A DNA stretch of 64,000 nt from Venturia oleaginea (lineage: Eukaryota > Ascomycota > Dothideomycetes > Venturiales > Venturiaceae). This document shows, piece after piece, positions 34,711 through 46,924 of this stretch (the stretch's first letter is position 1; each line of letters opens with the position of its first letter). A program made the translations under genes and the position numbers. The notes under the pieces are model-generated. The model made no database searches and was not told where the DNA came from. It saw only the letters and a program-made list of their open reading frames with translations. Where the stretch lies: assembly GCA_013176395.1 (NCBI GenBank), contig JABMLP010000005.1:186001-250000 (forward strand), in the 5' to 3' direction.

Positions 34711-35798
34711 TTATCTAAGTACCGCACCAATACCTCTTGCTGACAGTAAGAGAGAGTCTCTGCAGCAATCGTCAGAGCAAAGAGAAAGCCTTCCATTGAG
34801 CGAGGTACCGAGAAAGCCCTCCATCGAGTGAGGTACCGAGAAAGCCCTCCATCGAGCGAGGCACTGAGAAAGCCCTCCATTGAGCGAGGCATTGAGAAAG
34901 AGTTTGCTAGGTACCTCATAACCTAGGACGGATGCTACATCTTCTCATTGTGTAGTAATCACGAACGTCGAAGATTGAGAGTTGTTGAAACTTGTCCTTT
35001 GCGAAGGGATATCAACAACGTCCAAAGTGACACCCACAAGTTGAAAGTACTCCCAGGTCAATCCTGTTGGTGAGTCAAGGTCCTAAAGAGGACACCCAAG
35101 CCATTTCAGTACTCTCAGGAAGAGCCTGTAGAGTCAAGGTCCTAAAGAGGACACCCAAGCCATTTTCAGTACTCTCAGGACGAGCCTGCAGAGTCAAGGT
35201 CCTAAAGAGGACACCCCAGCCATTTCAGTACTCTCAGGAAGAGCCTGTAGAGTCAAGGTCCTAAAGAGGACATCCAAGCCATTTTCAGTACTCTCAGGAC
35301 GAGCCTGCAGAGTCAAGGTCCTAAAGAGAACACCCCAGCCATTTCAGTACTCTCAGGAAGAGCCTGTAGAGTCAAGGTCCTAAAGAGGACACCTAACCCA
35401 AGAAGCAAGGGCCAACCTCAAGGGCCAAACAAAAAGGAATTTCAAGAAGAGAACACTTGTCCTAACCCAAGAAGCAAGGGCCAACCTCAAAGACCAACCT
35501 CAAGAGCCAACCTCAAGGGCCAAACAAAAAGGGAATTCAAGAGAATTCAAGCTGAGATTTTCTAGAAGGTGCTAGAATCTCCAAGAAGCAAGGGCCAACT
35601 GTAAGGGCCAATCCACAGTAAATTCTCGCAAAATTTACAAAGAGGAAATCAGAGGTCATCCTAAGACAGCGTAGTCTTAGGAGTTGAAGCTGTAATAAGC
35701 TGAGGAAAGAAAGAGTTAGGAAGAGAGATTTAATACCCTTGACCTTCATAGTCCCTAGGAGCTCTGTCCTTAGTAATAAGGGTTGCAGAGCAGACTGT
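34711..35798 (+). repeat. Gypsy leader with tandem repeats (28-bp array, then 59-bp hairpin array)
   Basis: Four 28-bp units (core AGAAAGCCCTCCATCGAG) lie at 34783-34894. Six ~59-bp units lie at 35049-35393; each has ACTCY-CAGG-N5-CCTG-n-RGAGT followed by GTCCTAAAGAGGAC, two potential hairpins. A third group of GGGCCAACCTCAA-type repeats lies at about 35405-35530. These sit between the LTR and the coding region, the position of the retroelement RNA leader. After about 35798 the sequence no longer matches family A/B leaders, marking a junction with another element. Confidence 0.85.
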
Positions 35799-35956
35799 CA
35801 AGGATGAAATCAGTCGGAAGGAAACTCAGCCTCAGAGCCTGTACTCGATGATTGGAACGTCAATCAAGATTGATAACCGCCTATTCGAAAGAAAACTTCA
35901 GAGGAAGGGAGTTAGTTCTTATCGAGGACATGGAAACAACAGTCGTGCGAATATAG

Positions 35957-38900
35957 GTGTTTGAGTTGATTCATACGGACTGCAGCCAATGGAGCTCGAC
36001 AAGATTCAGAGCGGTCCACGTGGATCCAAGAAAGGTACAGGTCAGAAAGCCCAAAAAGAACAACACTGGACGTTTCACGAATCAGGGACAACGATTCGGA
36101 AACTCACCCATGGGCTCAGAACACCTCAAGGCTTTACAATCCGATGCGTCAGTACCGCCAATCCACAACATACTGAGCTGGACGGCTTGTTATGAGGACG
36201 ACTGCAAAGTATATTCCGAGAAGCAGAGCTCCGGATACTACCCTCGGGATAGAGGAGGTTACCAAGGTAACGGCAATGTCAAAGGACATCTCGCTATGAT
36301 GAGTTCGTCATCTAGCTCACCCGGTCTTTATGGCACTCAGTTGGTATTGCCAAAAGCAGAGTATGGCACAAACCAATTCGGGGTTGGGAATACAATGGCT
36401 GCTGTCAAAGTTATCAGTAGATACCCAAGCATGAGAAAGAATCCGGAACACGATCTTCACTGGATGATTCCATCGAACTGGTACAAAGTCAAAGAATGCC
36501 CACTGTGGGAGCACAAGTCCGAGGAAGACCCAGGAGAACCAGATTGGGAATTCCACTGGGTTCACGAAAAGGAAGTCAACAATACGACCCTCAGGAAGAT
36601 CATGAAAATCCCAAACATCAGTACAGATGTACAGCACGTCCACCACAGACACTCACCTATGAATTGCTGCGAGTACGAGGAATGCGATTTACCTCAGCAC
36701 CAGGAAATGAAAGACCTTGGAGAAATACTCCAAGAGTTGCCAGCCATTTCCGGGAGTTGGTCTACACCAAACGAAAACGAATCTCTACAGACTATGTCGG
36801 GCGACGACAGTGAGTCTACAGTAGAAGACAACTCCAACGAAGGAGAATCGAAGGAAGATCTAGAGTTTATGACCTTCCGGCTCTCACGTTTGACACGAGA
36901 CGTTGAACGAGCAATTGATCAGGACGATTCTCAGTGCAAAGACGTCCATCCAAATGCATGCCTTGACTTCACCTGCCCATACCATCCGAATGGGGCAAGG
37001 AACCTTCGACACCTTGTCCGACGATTGGACATCGCAGTCAAAACAAAGCAAGCACAGCAAATGGCATGAGAATTCGGGAAACGAGGAGGATCAACAGTAG
37101 AGAAGGCCCTGTTGAATCCTAATGAAGCGCCTCATTTTCTGAACAACCTTGGTACATCCAAGATGCTGGTCGAAGGAAAGATCGACGACGTACCAGCATG
37201 GGCCTTCATCGACACTGGTGCCGATAGGAATCTTCTAAGCGAGAAATTGGTCGACGAATGGAAACTACCCGTACGGTCGAAACGGCATCCATATCCACTA
37301 ACTATCGCTGATGGAAGACCTGTCAACTTCAATGGAGGCATAGTGATCTACGAAGCAGACATAATCTTGTGGATACAAGGGAGGAAAGAACAGATTGTTC
37401 TAGACGTCACGAATATTGGAGACTCGGATTTGATCATTGGTCTGCCATGGCTTCGAACTCACAATCCGCATATCGACTGGAGAACATTGACGCTCACGTT
37501 CCCAGACCAACGATATCCCGTGCAGGCTAGCATGCGCGCTAGAACACGGACAGCACAAAGACCTTTGCGGAAAAGGCCTACACACGTTGAAGTGGCATAC
37601 TGCTATCGTCTCCAGACAGAGGAGGATAGGTCAGTGTTCCAAATTCCCCATGGGTACCAGGAATTTGCAGAACTTTTTAAAGGGGAATCGATCGAAGATT
37701 CTCTTCCACCACACCAACCATGGGATTATGAGATCGAGCTCAAGAATAATGAACAACCAAAGAAGTTCAAGATCTACCCATTGAGGAAAGATCAGCTTGA
37801 AACCCTTCGTGAATATATCGACGATTTCACGAAGAAGTTCATCCGGGAGTCGAAGTCACCCGCCGGATATTCAGTTTTCTACGTACCCAAGCCCGATGGT
37901 TCACAACGATTGTGTGTCGATTACCGACATCTAAATGAGATTTCGGTGAAGAATGCGTACACGCTGCCTTTAATCCAGGAGTTGAGGGACAGACTCCAAG
38001 GAGCCAGATGATTCACGAAATTCGATATTCCTGCGGCTTTTCATCGAATTAGGATTAAGGAAGGTGACGAGTGGAAGACAGCATTCCGCACTCACCTTGA
38101 GCACTACGAATACCTTGTCATGCCCTTCGGATTGACAAACGCCCCTGCGACGCTGCAAGCCTATATGAACAATGTGCTTCGCTGAGCACTTAGACAAGTT
38201 TGTGTCTGTTTATATGGACTGACATTTTGGTTTACTATCATCGAACGTTCGAAGAACACGTCCAATCACGTTCGAACCGTCCTCCGCGCACTACAGATAA
38301 TTTAACTTGCGGCTGAAACCCTCGAAAAGCGAATTCCACAAGCAACGAATCAAGTTCGTTGGATGTTTTGTCTCTCAAGATGGACTTGAGATGGATCCGG
38401 AAATTTACCAGAAGGTCCGCGATTGGCCGGTACCCTCGAACGTCAAAGGAGTACAGTCATTTCACGCCTTCGCGAATTATTATCGACAATTCATCGAAAG
38501 CTTTTCCGAAGTTGCAGAGCCCCTCACGGGATTGATGAAGAAGGGGATTACCTTGGAATGGAACGAGCATGCGCAAAAGGCCTTTGACGCACTCAAGATA
38601 CGGTTAACAACACCACCCATTCTGCAACTGTTTAACTCAGAAAAAACAGCCACAGTCGAGGCGGATGCGTCCGATCGAGCCCTCGGAGCATGTCTCAGCC
38701 AACCTGATTCAGATGGAAAGCTAAGACCAGTAGCTTACCACGCACGAAAATTCCTGAAAGCAGAAGTCAACTACTCCACTTCAGACAAGGAACTCATGGC
38801 CATAGTTGATGCCTTCAAGCACTGGAAGCATTATCTTGAAGGAGCGAAACACAAGATTACCGTGTATTCCGATCACAAGAACCTGCGGAATTTCACGACG

Positions 38901-39005
38901 ACAAAGGAATTGAATCGACGGCAACTAAGATGGTCAGAAGAACTGTCATTTTACAACTTCCATATCCTTTACAAGAAAGGAAAGGATATCGATAAATTTC
39001 TGGCG
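35957..39005 (+). pseudogene. Gypsy family C gag-pol fragment (gag end, protease, reverse transcriptase, RNase H)
   Basis: The gag C-terminal part (35957-37069) ends at a TGA. The same frame then continues, so gag and pol were one frame. The protease has FIDTGADRN and IIGLPWLRTHNPHIDW. The reverse transcriptase begins near 37720 (KFIRESKSPAGYSVFYVPKP, VDYRHLNEIS). It is broken by a TGA at 38009-38011 where Trp is expected and by two one-base insertions near 38184 and 38221. The second insertion splits the YMDD active site. From 38307 the frame is open again: thumb region and RNase H (EADASDRALGA, DKELMAIVDAF, SDHKNLRNF). Near 38985-39010 it joins directly to another Gypsy element. Confidence 0.87.
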
Positions 39006-40854
39006 AAGAAACCAGATTACAAAGACCCTCGCCCCCAGTTACCCAAAGACCTTCACGACCTCGCGCACGCTTTTAACAGAAAAGCTGCTGATTCACTGCC
39101 CCCTTCACGCCTCGTCGACCACAAAATCGAAATTCAAGAAGACAAGAAAGACCAGTTACCCAACGCTCCTCTCTACGGTATGTCCCAGAACGAACTCAAA
39201 TGCCTCCGGAAAGTGGCTGGAGGAGAATTTGGGAAAAGGTTTTATCAGAAAAAGCCAGTCCGACGTCAGTTCCCCATGTATCTTTGCTAAAAAACCAGGT
39301 GGTGTTCTGCGATTCTGCGTAGACTACCGAAAACTCAACGCGATTACTCGAAAAAAACGATACCCTATTCCCTTACTCCGCGAAACCCTAGACAAACTCA
39401 GCAAAGCCAAGTACTTCACGAAGATCGATATTATCTCAGCATTCAACGCACTCCGAGTCCACCCCGACAGCGTTCCTCTCACTGCATTCAGAACCCGCTT
39501 CGGTCTGTTCGAATCTCTAGTTATGAACTTCGGCCTCTGCAATGCCCCGGCGACCTGGCAGTCGTATATTATTAACGAACAACTTAAAGACTTCCTCGAC
39601 GTTTTCTGCACCGCGTACCTCGACGATATCCTAATCTACAGCGAAACTCTCGAAGAGCATAAAATTCAAGTGCGGCAGGTTATCGAACGAATGCACGCAG
39701 CAGGACTCAACATCGACATCGACAAATGCGAATTCTACCAGACAGAAGTCAAATTTCTCGGTTTAATTATCACAGACCACGGAATCCGGATGGACCCGGA
39801 CAAAGTCAAAACAATCATTGATTGGCAATACTGTACCACTCGCCATGACGTCCAATCCTTTCTCGGTTTTGCCAATTTCTACCGCCGTTTTATTTTCAAT
39901 TACTCCTCCACCGCGAAACCTCTTACCGACTTACTGAAAAAAGACAAGCCGTTCTACTTCGGCCCAAAACAGCGCGCCGCTTTTGATAAACTCCAAGAAG
40001 CCTTCATCTCCGCACCAATCCTCGCACATTTCGACCCTACAAAGAAGTGTATTGTCGAAACAGACGCCTCCGACTGGGTAGGCGCTGGAGTACTCTCACA
40101 AATCGGCAATGACGGTTTGCTACACCCCGTCGCATTCTTCTCTCACAAGTTCACACCCCAGAAGTGTAATTACGAAATCTACGACAAAGAACTCCTAGCA
40201 ATCATTCGCGCATTTGAAGAGTGGCGAGGAGAGCTCGAAGGAACTGAAGACCCGATCGAAGTTATTACAGACCACCGAAACCTCGAATACTACATGGCAA
40301 ACCTTGAGATGATTTGCTACGAAATTCGCCACGCCAGCGCTACCTACGAATATTTCAAGAACAAACATCGGCTTGGTTCTCCAAACTACAAAGTTGGTGA
40401 CTGGGTTTGGCTAAACGTCAAGAATATCAAGACCACGCGCCCATCCAAAAAGTTCGACTGCAAGTTCGCCGGCAAATTCAAGATTCTACAAGCCCTAGAC
40501 CACGACGCTTACAAACTCGAGCTCCCTACTTCTATGCATTGCCATCCCGTCTTTCATACAAATCTACTGCTCCCTGCCTACCCCCCTTCCGACAGGATGT
40601 TTCCAAACCAGAATGACTCGCAACCTCCTCCCGTCGATGTTGAAGAAAACGATGGAATCTACACCCTGGATGAAGTCGTTGATTCACGATTCAACAAAGC
40701 TACGAAGAGATTTGACTACAGGGTTGAATGGGAAGGCTATTACTTACCGACATGGGAACCCCTTCAATTCTTGCACAACGCAAAGAGCGCGGTTGATGAA
40801 TTTCACCAGAGATATCCAAGAAAACCAAAACCAACCGGGTACAGGCCTGGTTAG
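39006..40854 (+). pseudogene. Gypsy family D pol fragment: reverse transcriptase, RNase H, integrase deleted, chromodomain
   Basis: It starts at a typical pre-RT region ([28 protein letters not shown]). A one-base shift near 39212 separates it from the 39229-40854 frame. Reverse transcriptase has [18 protein letters not shown] and [10 protein letters not shown]. RNase H has [21 protein letters not shown] and [11 protein letters not shown]. At about 40293 the frame passes without a break into the region after integrase ([13 protein letters not shown]), so zinc finger and integrase core are deleted in frame. A C-terminal chromodomain follows ([29 protein letters not shown]). An in-frame integrase loss gives one long RT-RNaseH-chromodomain frame. 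Confidence 0.88.
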
Positions 40855-40929
40855 GATTCGATCATGCTTCAAGTTTGTCAGTCACCTCGCCAAATAGTTC
40901 AGTTTGAACCATTGCGCCTCGGCCTTGTT

Positions 40930-41105
40930 GGGGGGTACTGTTATGATCGAACTATGTTGGTATTCGAATGCAGTTAAACGTAGTTAAATGTGGTGGTTCT
41001 GCTCGATCAGGTCTAGCGCGAGACTGGTCGCAAGTACTTAGACTCGTCTCTACCTCTTCTCTTAGTTAGCTCCTCATCCTTACAACTTCGCACATCCCAT
41101 AGAAT
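40930..41105 (+). mobile_element. polypurine tract and truncated LTR of Gypsy family D
   Basis: A G-run (GGGGGG, 40931-40936) is followed by TGTTATGATCG at 40940, the usual polypurine tract-LTR junction just after pol. The LTR is cut at about 41105, where family B gag sequence on the minus strand begins. Confidence 0.7.
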
Positions 41106-41144
41106 TCAAGTCATGCTTCCAAGTCAAGTCCAAGGTCAAACGTG

Positions 41145-41725
41145 ACAATTCCTCCGGCATTGGCAAGAGTACTCTCAAACTTCGGAAGGAAGGAGTAGAA
41201 GGATTCTTTGTCTTTTTGCTTCATAGTCGTAAGACTTACAGTGGCTCTTTGTTGCTGTACAGGATCACCGTAGAAGTTATCCATATACTGAAGTAGCTGC
41301 TTTCCTGTTTTATCTTCTTCAGGAGAAGATTGAACATAGGCTAATGTAGCCTGAGCAGCAGAACCCCGTAAGGATGTAAAGATGTAAGCGAATTGTTGAT
41401 ATTCATCTCCTACTGCTATTTCATCAACTTCTAACTTCAGCTTAGCTTGTTGATACCACTGGGCCCACTCAGAACGCTTTCCGTCAAACTCTTGAAGCTT
41501 AGGAAGTATTGATTTCTTCCTCTCCTGGGAGACAGTTCTCTCTTGGACTGAGCTACTTCCTTCTTGACAAGGAGGAATAGAAGCAGGAGTTGTGAGTTGT
41601 ACAAGGAGTTGTTGAATCATAGTATTCTGAGCGGCCATTTGATCCTTCAAAGCTGCTACTTCCCCTTGTAGAGCTTGAGCTCGATCTTGAGATTGAGAGA
41701 CATTCTCTCCTTGCTCTTCTTCCAT
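41145..41725 (-). pseudogene. Gypsy family B gag, 5' part only
   Basis: It starts at an ATG (41725) with MEEEQ. It is clearly homologous to the gag of family A (shared KLQEFDGKRSEWAQW, LRGSAAQATLAYV, YMDNFYGDPVQQQRAT and FESTLANAGG). It is cut after that last motif near 41145, so the zinc knuckle is missing. Its leader and LTR lie to the right (41726-42749), also on the minus strand. Confidence 0.85.
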
Positions 41726-42039
41726 CTTGAACAACTTCGAAACCTTTTATTAATGAGAGACAATAGGAAGCACCCTATACACACTCCTAGGCTCTGCCCC
41801 AGAGATTGGCTAAGCAGTATAGAGTCAACACCTATTAGTATAGGAAGGTGACTATAGAATCCCAGAAGGATTTTTACACTATAGTCTGCTCTGCAACCCT
41901 TATTACTAAGGACAGAGCTCCCAGGGACTATGAAGGTCAAGGGTATTGTATCTCTCTCCCAAGTTCTTTCTTTCCTCAGCTTCCCAGCTTCAACTCCCAG
42001 AACTGTTTTTGTTCTAGGATAACCTGTCCTGTGATTGGC

Positions 42040-42265
42040 TCTCAATTAGCCGTGCAATCAGCCCTCAATTGGCTGTTCAAATGGCTCTCGATTAGCCGTG
42101 CAATCAGCCCTCAATTGGCCGCTCAAATGGCTCTCAATTAGCCGTGCAATCAGCCCTCAATTGGCTGCTCAAATGGCTCTCAATTAGCCGTGCAATCATC
42201 CCTCAATCAGCTGCTCAAATGGCTCTCAATTAGCCGTGCAATCAGCTCTCAATTGGCTGTTCAAA
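42040..42265 (-). repeat. 48-bp leader repeats with mirrored hairpins
   Basis: About five units of roughly 48 bp alternate AGCCAATTGAGGGCT and GGCTAATTGAGAGCC (minus strand), each able to fold on itself (AGCC/GGCT and GGCT/AGCC stems with an AATTGAG loop). The same array occurs at 56395-56515 (plus) and 57000-57225 (minus). Confidence 0.8.
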
Positions 42266-42384
42266 TGGTCGCACGAGCGCGCTTCCGGTTTCGACGAGTT
42301 GGCTGATCACGTGACTGGTCACGTGACGCGTCTCGAGTAGATTGGTTAGAATGCGGTGGAATGCGCTCGAACACGCGCCAAACT

Positions 42385-42597
42385 TGACTCCTCAACAGGT
42401 TTGACCTGGGAGTACTGAAATCGCGGGTGTCCTCTTTAGAACCTTGACTCTTCAGGCACTTCCTGAGAGTACTAAAATCGAGGGTGTCCCTTTTGGACCT
42501 TGACTCCTCAACAGGCTCGACCTGGGAGTACTGAAATGGCTTGGGTGTCCTCTTTAGGACCTTGACCCTACAGGCGCTTCCTGAGAGTACTGAAAGT
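42385..42597 (-). repeat. 59-bp hairpin repeat array, 4 units
   Basis: The minus strand reads ACTCY-CAGG-N5-CCTG-n-RGRGT followed by a GTCC/GGAC hairpin, four times. It sits between the truncated family B LTR (42619-42749) and the 48-bp leader repeats, so it belongs to the leader of the family B fragment. Confidence 0.88.
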
Positions 42598-42618
42598 AGT
42601 TTGAAGGTACTTAGATAA

Positions 42619-42749
42619 TGTAAGAGTTCAACCCTCAAAGGTGTTTCGCAGGTGAGAGAAGACTGCTTGTATTTCGAAGTATCTAAGTACAAAGAAGAAA
42701 GTGTAGGTACAGGAAGAACAACTTGTATATAATCTTCCAAGTAGGAAAA
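42619..42749 (-). mobile_element. truncated LTR of Gypsy family B
   Basis: It begins TGTAAGAGTTCAACC (minus-strand LTR end) and matches the first 131 bp of the inverted family B LTR. It stops at GTAGGAAAA, where the LTR of the complete family A element begins at 42750. The rest of this LTR is not found at the other side of the family A element. Confidence 0.85.
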
Positions 42750-43081
42750 TGTAAGAGTTCAACCCTCAAAGGTGTTTCGCAAGTGAGGGAAGACAGCTTA
42801 TATTTCAAGTATCTAAGTACAGAGAAGAAAGTGTAAGTACAGGAAGGATAGCTAGTATATATAATCCTCCTCTTACAATAGATCCTTCTAGAAAGTATCT
42901 TTAAATGGAAACGTGACAGCTTGCAAAATAGAACATGGCAGCTTGCGAAATAGAACATGACAGCTTGCAAAATAGAACATGACAGCTTGCAAAATAGAAC
43001 ATGACGGCTTGCAGAATAACAAGAGAACAATTGGAAATCCAGTCATGGATAAGCTAGAGAGAAGGATTCCATCCCTTAACA
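42750..43081 (-). repeat. 3' LTR of family A element
   Basis: Starts TGTAAGAG and ends TTAACA in the plus direction. It carries five 22-bp subrepeats (42915-43018). One base differs from the partner LTR within the last subrepeat (GACGGCTTGC versus GACAGCTTGC). Confidence 0.93.
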
Positions 43082-46000
43082 TTATCCCCTCCCCCCTCTC
43101 TTGTAGATCGATGTGAGCGTAGTCTCTGGGCGTAGTATAGGTCCGTCGTTTTCAAGAACGTTGCCGTAGGCACTTTCAAAAGCGTCCAGAGCTGTAGTTT
43201 GTTGGAGTTCGCTAAGGGGTTCCCACGTAGGATCAACGTAGCCTACCCACTTAACTAAGACTTCTCGCGTTTGTTGTCGACCTCGCCGGCGCCATCTTGC
43301 GGCTAGAATAGCCTCGATACCGTATTCCTCGTCTCCTTGTTCAGTTACTATAGGAGGCGGCTGTGTATTATCTTGTATTTGTGAAGGTAGGGGATCTGTG
43401 CCAGCTCTCCTAAGTAAAGACGTATGAAATCGGTTGTGGATTCCTCTGGGTGTATCAAGCTCGTAAGACATTGAGTTGATAACTCGTGTAACTGTATACT
43501 TCCCATGAATCCAGTCTAGTTTCTTACAAGGACGTAGGGTTTTTACGTTCTTTAGGTTGAGCCAGACTTTGTCTCCCACTTTAAAAGAGTCAGCCGGAGC
43601 ACGATCTCTATTAGAGTAGTATTCTTGCTGTTGCTGAGCTGATACCATTGACGTTTCTGCCCATTCTTGTGCGTCCTTCAATTTTGCTACAAGATCTTGT
43701 GCTTTTTCTTTTGGATTCTTAGGGGTTTCCTGGGGAGCTTCAACAGTTCCTATATGCTCAATGTTATAACCGTGGGTTAAGAAGAAAGGCGATAGGCCCG
43801 TAGCTTGGTTTGGTCTATTATCGAGGCATATTTGAGCAATAGGCAGGAGCTCGACCCAGTCGTTCTGACTAAATGTACAGAACTTACGTAGATAGGCTTC
43901 AACTTCTTGATTTCTTCTTTCCGTAGATCCATCAGTCTCAGGGTGATACGCTGTAGAGAGTCTTCTCTCTATCTTAAGAAGGTGACAAACTTCTTTCCAG
44001 AAAGCATTAACAAACTTGCGTGTCCCTATCTGAGACTAGAGATCTAGGAAGCCAGTGTAATCTTACGTAGTTCTGCATAAATAGTTTTGCAAATCCTTCA
44101 GCTCCAAACTGTTCTTTAGGCACTGGGAACAGGATAGTTCCTTTACCCAAGCGGTCAGTAATAACGCAGAGTCTTGTGCATCTTTGGCTCTCTGGTAATT
44201 CGACTATGAAGTCTACTGAAATATCTTGCCAGATACGGCTAGGGACAGGAAGAGGTTTAAGTAAACCTTTCTTTTTGTCTCGCCAGACTGAAGTTCTTCC
44301 GCAGACGTCACAATTGCGTATAAACTGACGTATATCTTGAGCAAATCCCGGCCAGTAGAACTGTCTGGAGAGAATAGCAATAGTAGCTTCTCGTCCAGGA
44401 TGCCCTGATAGGACTGAATCGTGTATTTCTTGAATTACTCCTGTTAAGAGAGGCTCGTAGGAGGGCAACCAGATTCGGTCTCTATAGTAGAGCTGGTTGT
44501 TTTCGACTTTACAATCTCCTATAGAAGTAGGAACCTTTAGCTTAGATGGGAACTGCCTATCTTGCTTTAGAACGCTTTGGAAAATACGTCTGTAGTCTAG
44601 ATCTCCTTCGAGTGCAGTTTCCCATCTATCCCTTAGATCACCTGAGAGAAAGGGATTTTGTATAAAGGGGATAGGTTCTTTGTCTACTTCTTGAGCATTT
44701 TCTTGGGCAGCTTCTTCTCTTGCAGGAGTCTTATCCTCTAGAACGTTAATCCAAAGCTTTGGAGGTAATAACGTCCTAGTTCTTTCAACGATTCTTGGGT
44801 CTTGAATATCCTTTGGGAGATCTTGATCCCTTCGAGTTAAGGCGTCTGGAACTACAGATTCAGAGCCTGGGCGATAGCCTAGTTTGAAGTTAAACTTAGC
44901 TAGTATCTGCGCCCATCTCATTTGCCTTTCATTTAGTTCCCTTTTTACCATAAACTTCTCAAGGTTCTTGTGATCTGTGAGGATAATGAATGGCTTACTT
45001 AGGCTTAGTAGCTCGCTAGTCCAATGGACTAGAGCTTTGACTATAGCCATAAGTTCTTTGTCGTGGATATCATAATTGCATTCGGCTGGCAAGTGCTTAG
45101 TAGAGAAGAAAGCACATGGTTTCCAGTTACCTAGCTCATCTTTTTGACTAAGTACTGCTCCGGAAGCCCAGCCTGAAGCATCAGGTTCTACTCGCGTAGG
45201 CTTATCTTCATCAAGTGCAGACAGGACAGGTTCTTTGCAAAACTCTGCCTTAAGTTTTTGAAAAGATTCTTCTTGCTCCTTTCCCCATAAAAATGGAGTA
45301 TTCTTCTTTGTAAGGCGAACCAGAGGCTCCCTTATTGTTGAGTTATCTTTTACAAAGTCACGGTAGAAGTTTGTAAAGCCTAGGAAGCCACGTACTCCTC
45401 GTAGAGTAGTAGGACGTTCCCATTCTTTAATTGCTTTGATCTTCTCCGGATCCATGTGTAGGCCCGTTTCAGTATCTATAACGAAGCCTAGATACTTGAC
45501 TCGTTTGGTATTAAACTCGCACTTCCGAATATCAAGGTATAACCCAGCGTTAAGGCAGCTTTGAAGTATCTTTTCAGTCTTTTCTTCATGGTCTTTAAGG
45601 TTCTTTGAAGAGTATATTACTATATCGTCTAGATAAGCTGAGCAGAACTCGTCTAGGTATCGTCGAAGGATATAGTTTATATACCGTTGAAAAGACGCAG
45701 GTGCACCGGTTAAGCCAAAGGGAGTAACTAGCCATTCAAATAGACCATATCTAGTTCGAAAGGCAGTTTTGAACTCATCTCCCGTTGCGATTCGAATCTT
45801 GTGGAAGGCAGCATTTACATCAAGCTTACTAAGATACTTAGCACGAGCTAAGGTTAGTAAAGTCTCTTTTACTAACGGTAGCGGGTACCTATCCTTTCGA
45901 GTAATTGCGTTTAAGGCTCGGTAGTCTACGCAAAAGCGTAAGCCCCCTCCTGGTTTCTTCACAAAGAGAACTGGAGACGCAGCAACTGATTTACTCTCTC

Positions 46001-46924
46001 GGATAAAGCCTTTATCTAGTAGCTCTGTAAGAGTCCTTCGCAAAACAAGGAGTTGTTCTCGACCCATACCATATAGAGGTCCCCAAGGAAGTGGTTTTCC
46101 TTCTTCTATAGGTATTTCGTGATCAATCCCAGGGCGATGCGGTGGTAGTCTCTCGGCCCTTTTAGGATCAAAGACAGCAGCGTACTTATGAAACCTCTTA
46201 GGTAGCAATTCCAGTATTTGCTCTGTTGTCAAAGGGACTTTCGGCTTCAAGGCAATATCAATATCTCGAAGAGTAACAGCAAATACTCTAGACGCGTCTT
46301 TGATTTTCTCAAGTGTAGAAGTGACAAGGCGGTGGAATCTTACGGGCGCTACTTGTTGTATATCAAGTTTGTCTTCAAATTTAGCATCGCGAATGCTAAT
46401 CCCGTTTGCAAAGGTAAGAGTACCTTTAGATTCATTGATAACGGCTTTGGTGTCCTTGAGAAAAGGCCTGCCTAGTAGAAGATCCTCAAATTGTCCCGGG
46501 ACTATATAAGCAAAAGCGTTGCATATAAGTCCCCCTAAATCTAGGTTCAACTTCGCAATTTTTGTCACTTGGGTCTGTCCTTCTTCCTTAAGAACTCCAC
46601 CTATAGTACGCGGACTAATAGGGAGTACTTCAAGGTCCATCTGCGAAGCTTTCTCCTCGTTTATTGATGCGTAGCAGCTAGATCCATTATCAAGGAGAGT
46701 TTTAAGAGAGTATATATCGTTCACTATAGTATTTGTGTAGAAAAGGCGGGAGAGCATCTTGGGTCTGAACTGCTCCCATTCTTTTTCTATCCGAGAACGG
46801 TGTGAATCAGTGTCTTTGTTCGAATTCAAAATACTATTTACTCTCTCAATTGACTCCTTTGACAATTTTGCTCTATCTACTCTACGCCTCCATCCACGAC
46901 TTTGGATAGAGGCTACTCTTTTTC
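43082..46924 (-). pseudogene. family A pol: protease, RT, RNase H, integrase, chromodomain (one frameshift)
   Basis: Pol is read in the -1 frame relative to gag, entering at the GGAAAAAG run just before the gag stop (about 46916-46925). Domains: protease with LLDNGSS (Asp-Asn-Gly rather than Asp-Ser/Thr-Gly); reverse transcriptase with FCVDYRALNAITRKDRYPLP and AYLDDIVIYS; RNase H with EPDASGWASGA, DKELMAIV and LTDHKNLEKF; integrase with the HHCC finger (GHPGREATI, NCDVCGRT) and catalytic VDFIVELP and VSDRDTQ; and a chromodomain near the end (REVLVKWVGYVDPTWEP). One extra base at about 44010-44015, just after the second integrase Asp, breaks the frame. The rest (43082-44010) is open in the other frame. 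All other parts are intact. Confidence 0.9.

Noticed and set aside
35067..35264. The 59-bp repeats as a repeat protein
   Set aside because: The unit length is not a multiple of three (59-60 bp), so no stable reading frame runs through the arrays, and variation respects stems rather than codons.
35049..35393. The 59-bp repeats as a CRISPR array
   Set aside because: The units are contiguous without variable spacers, occur inside retroelement leaders, and the host is a fungus.
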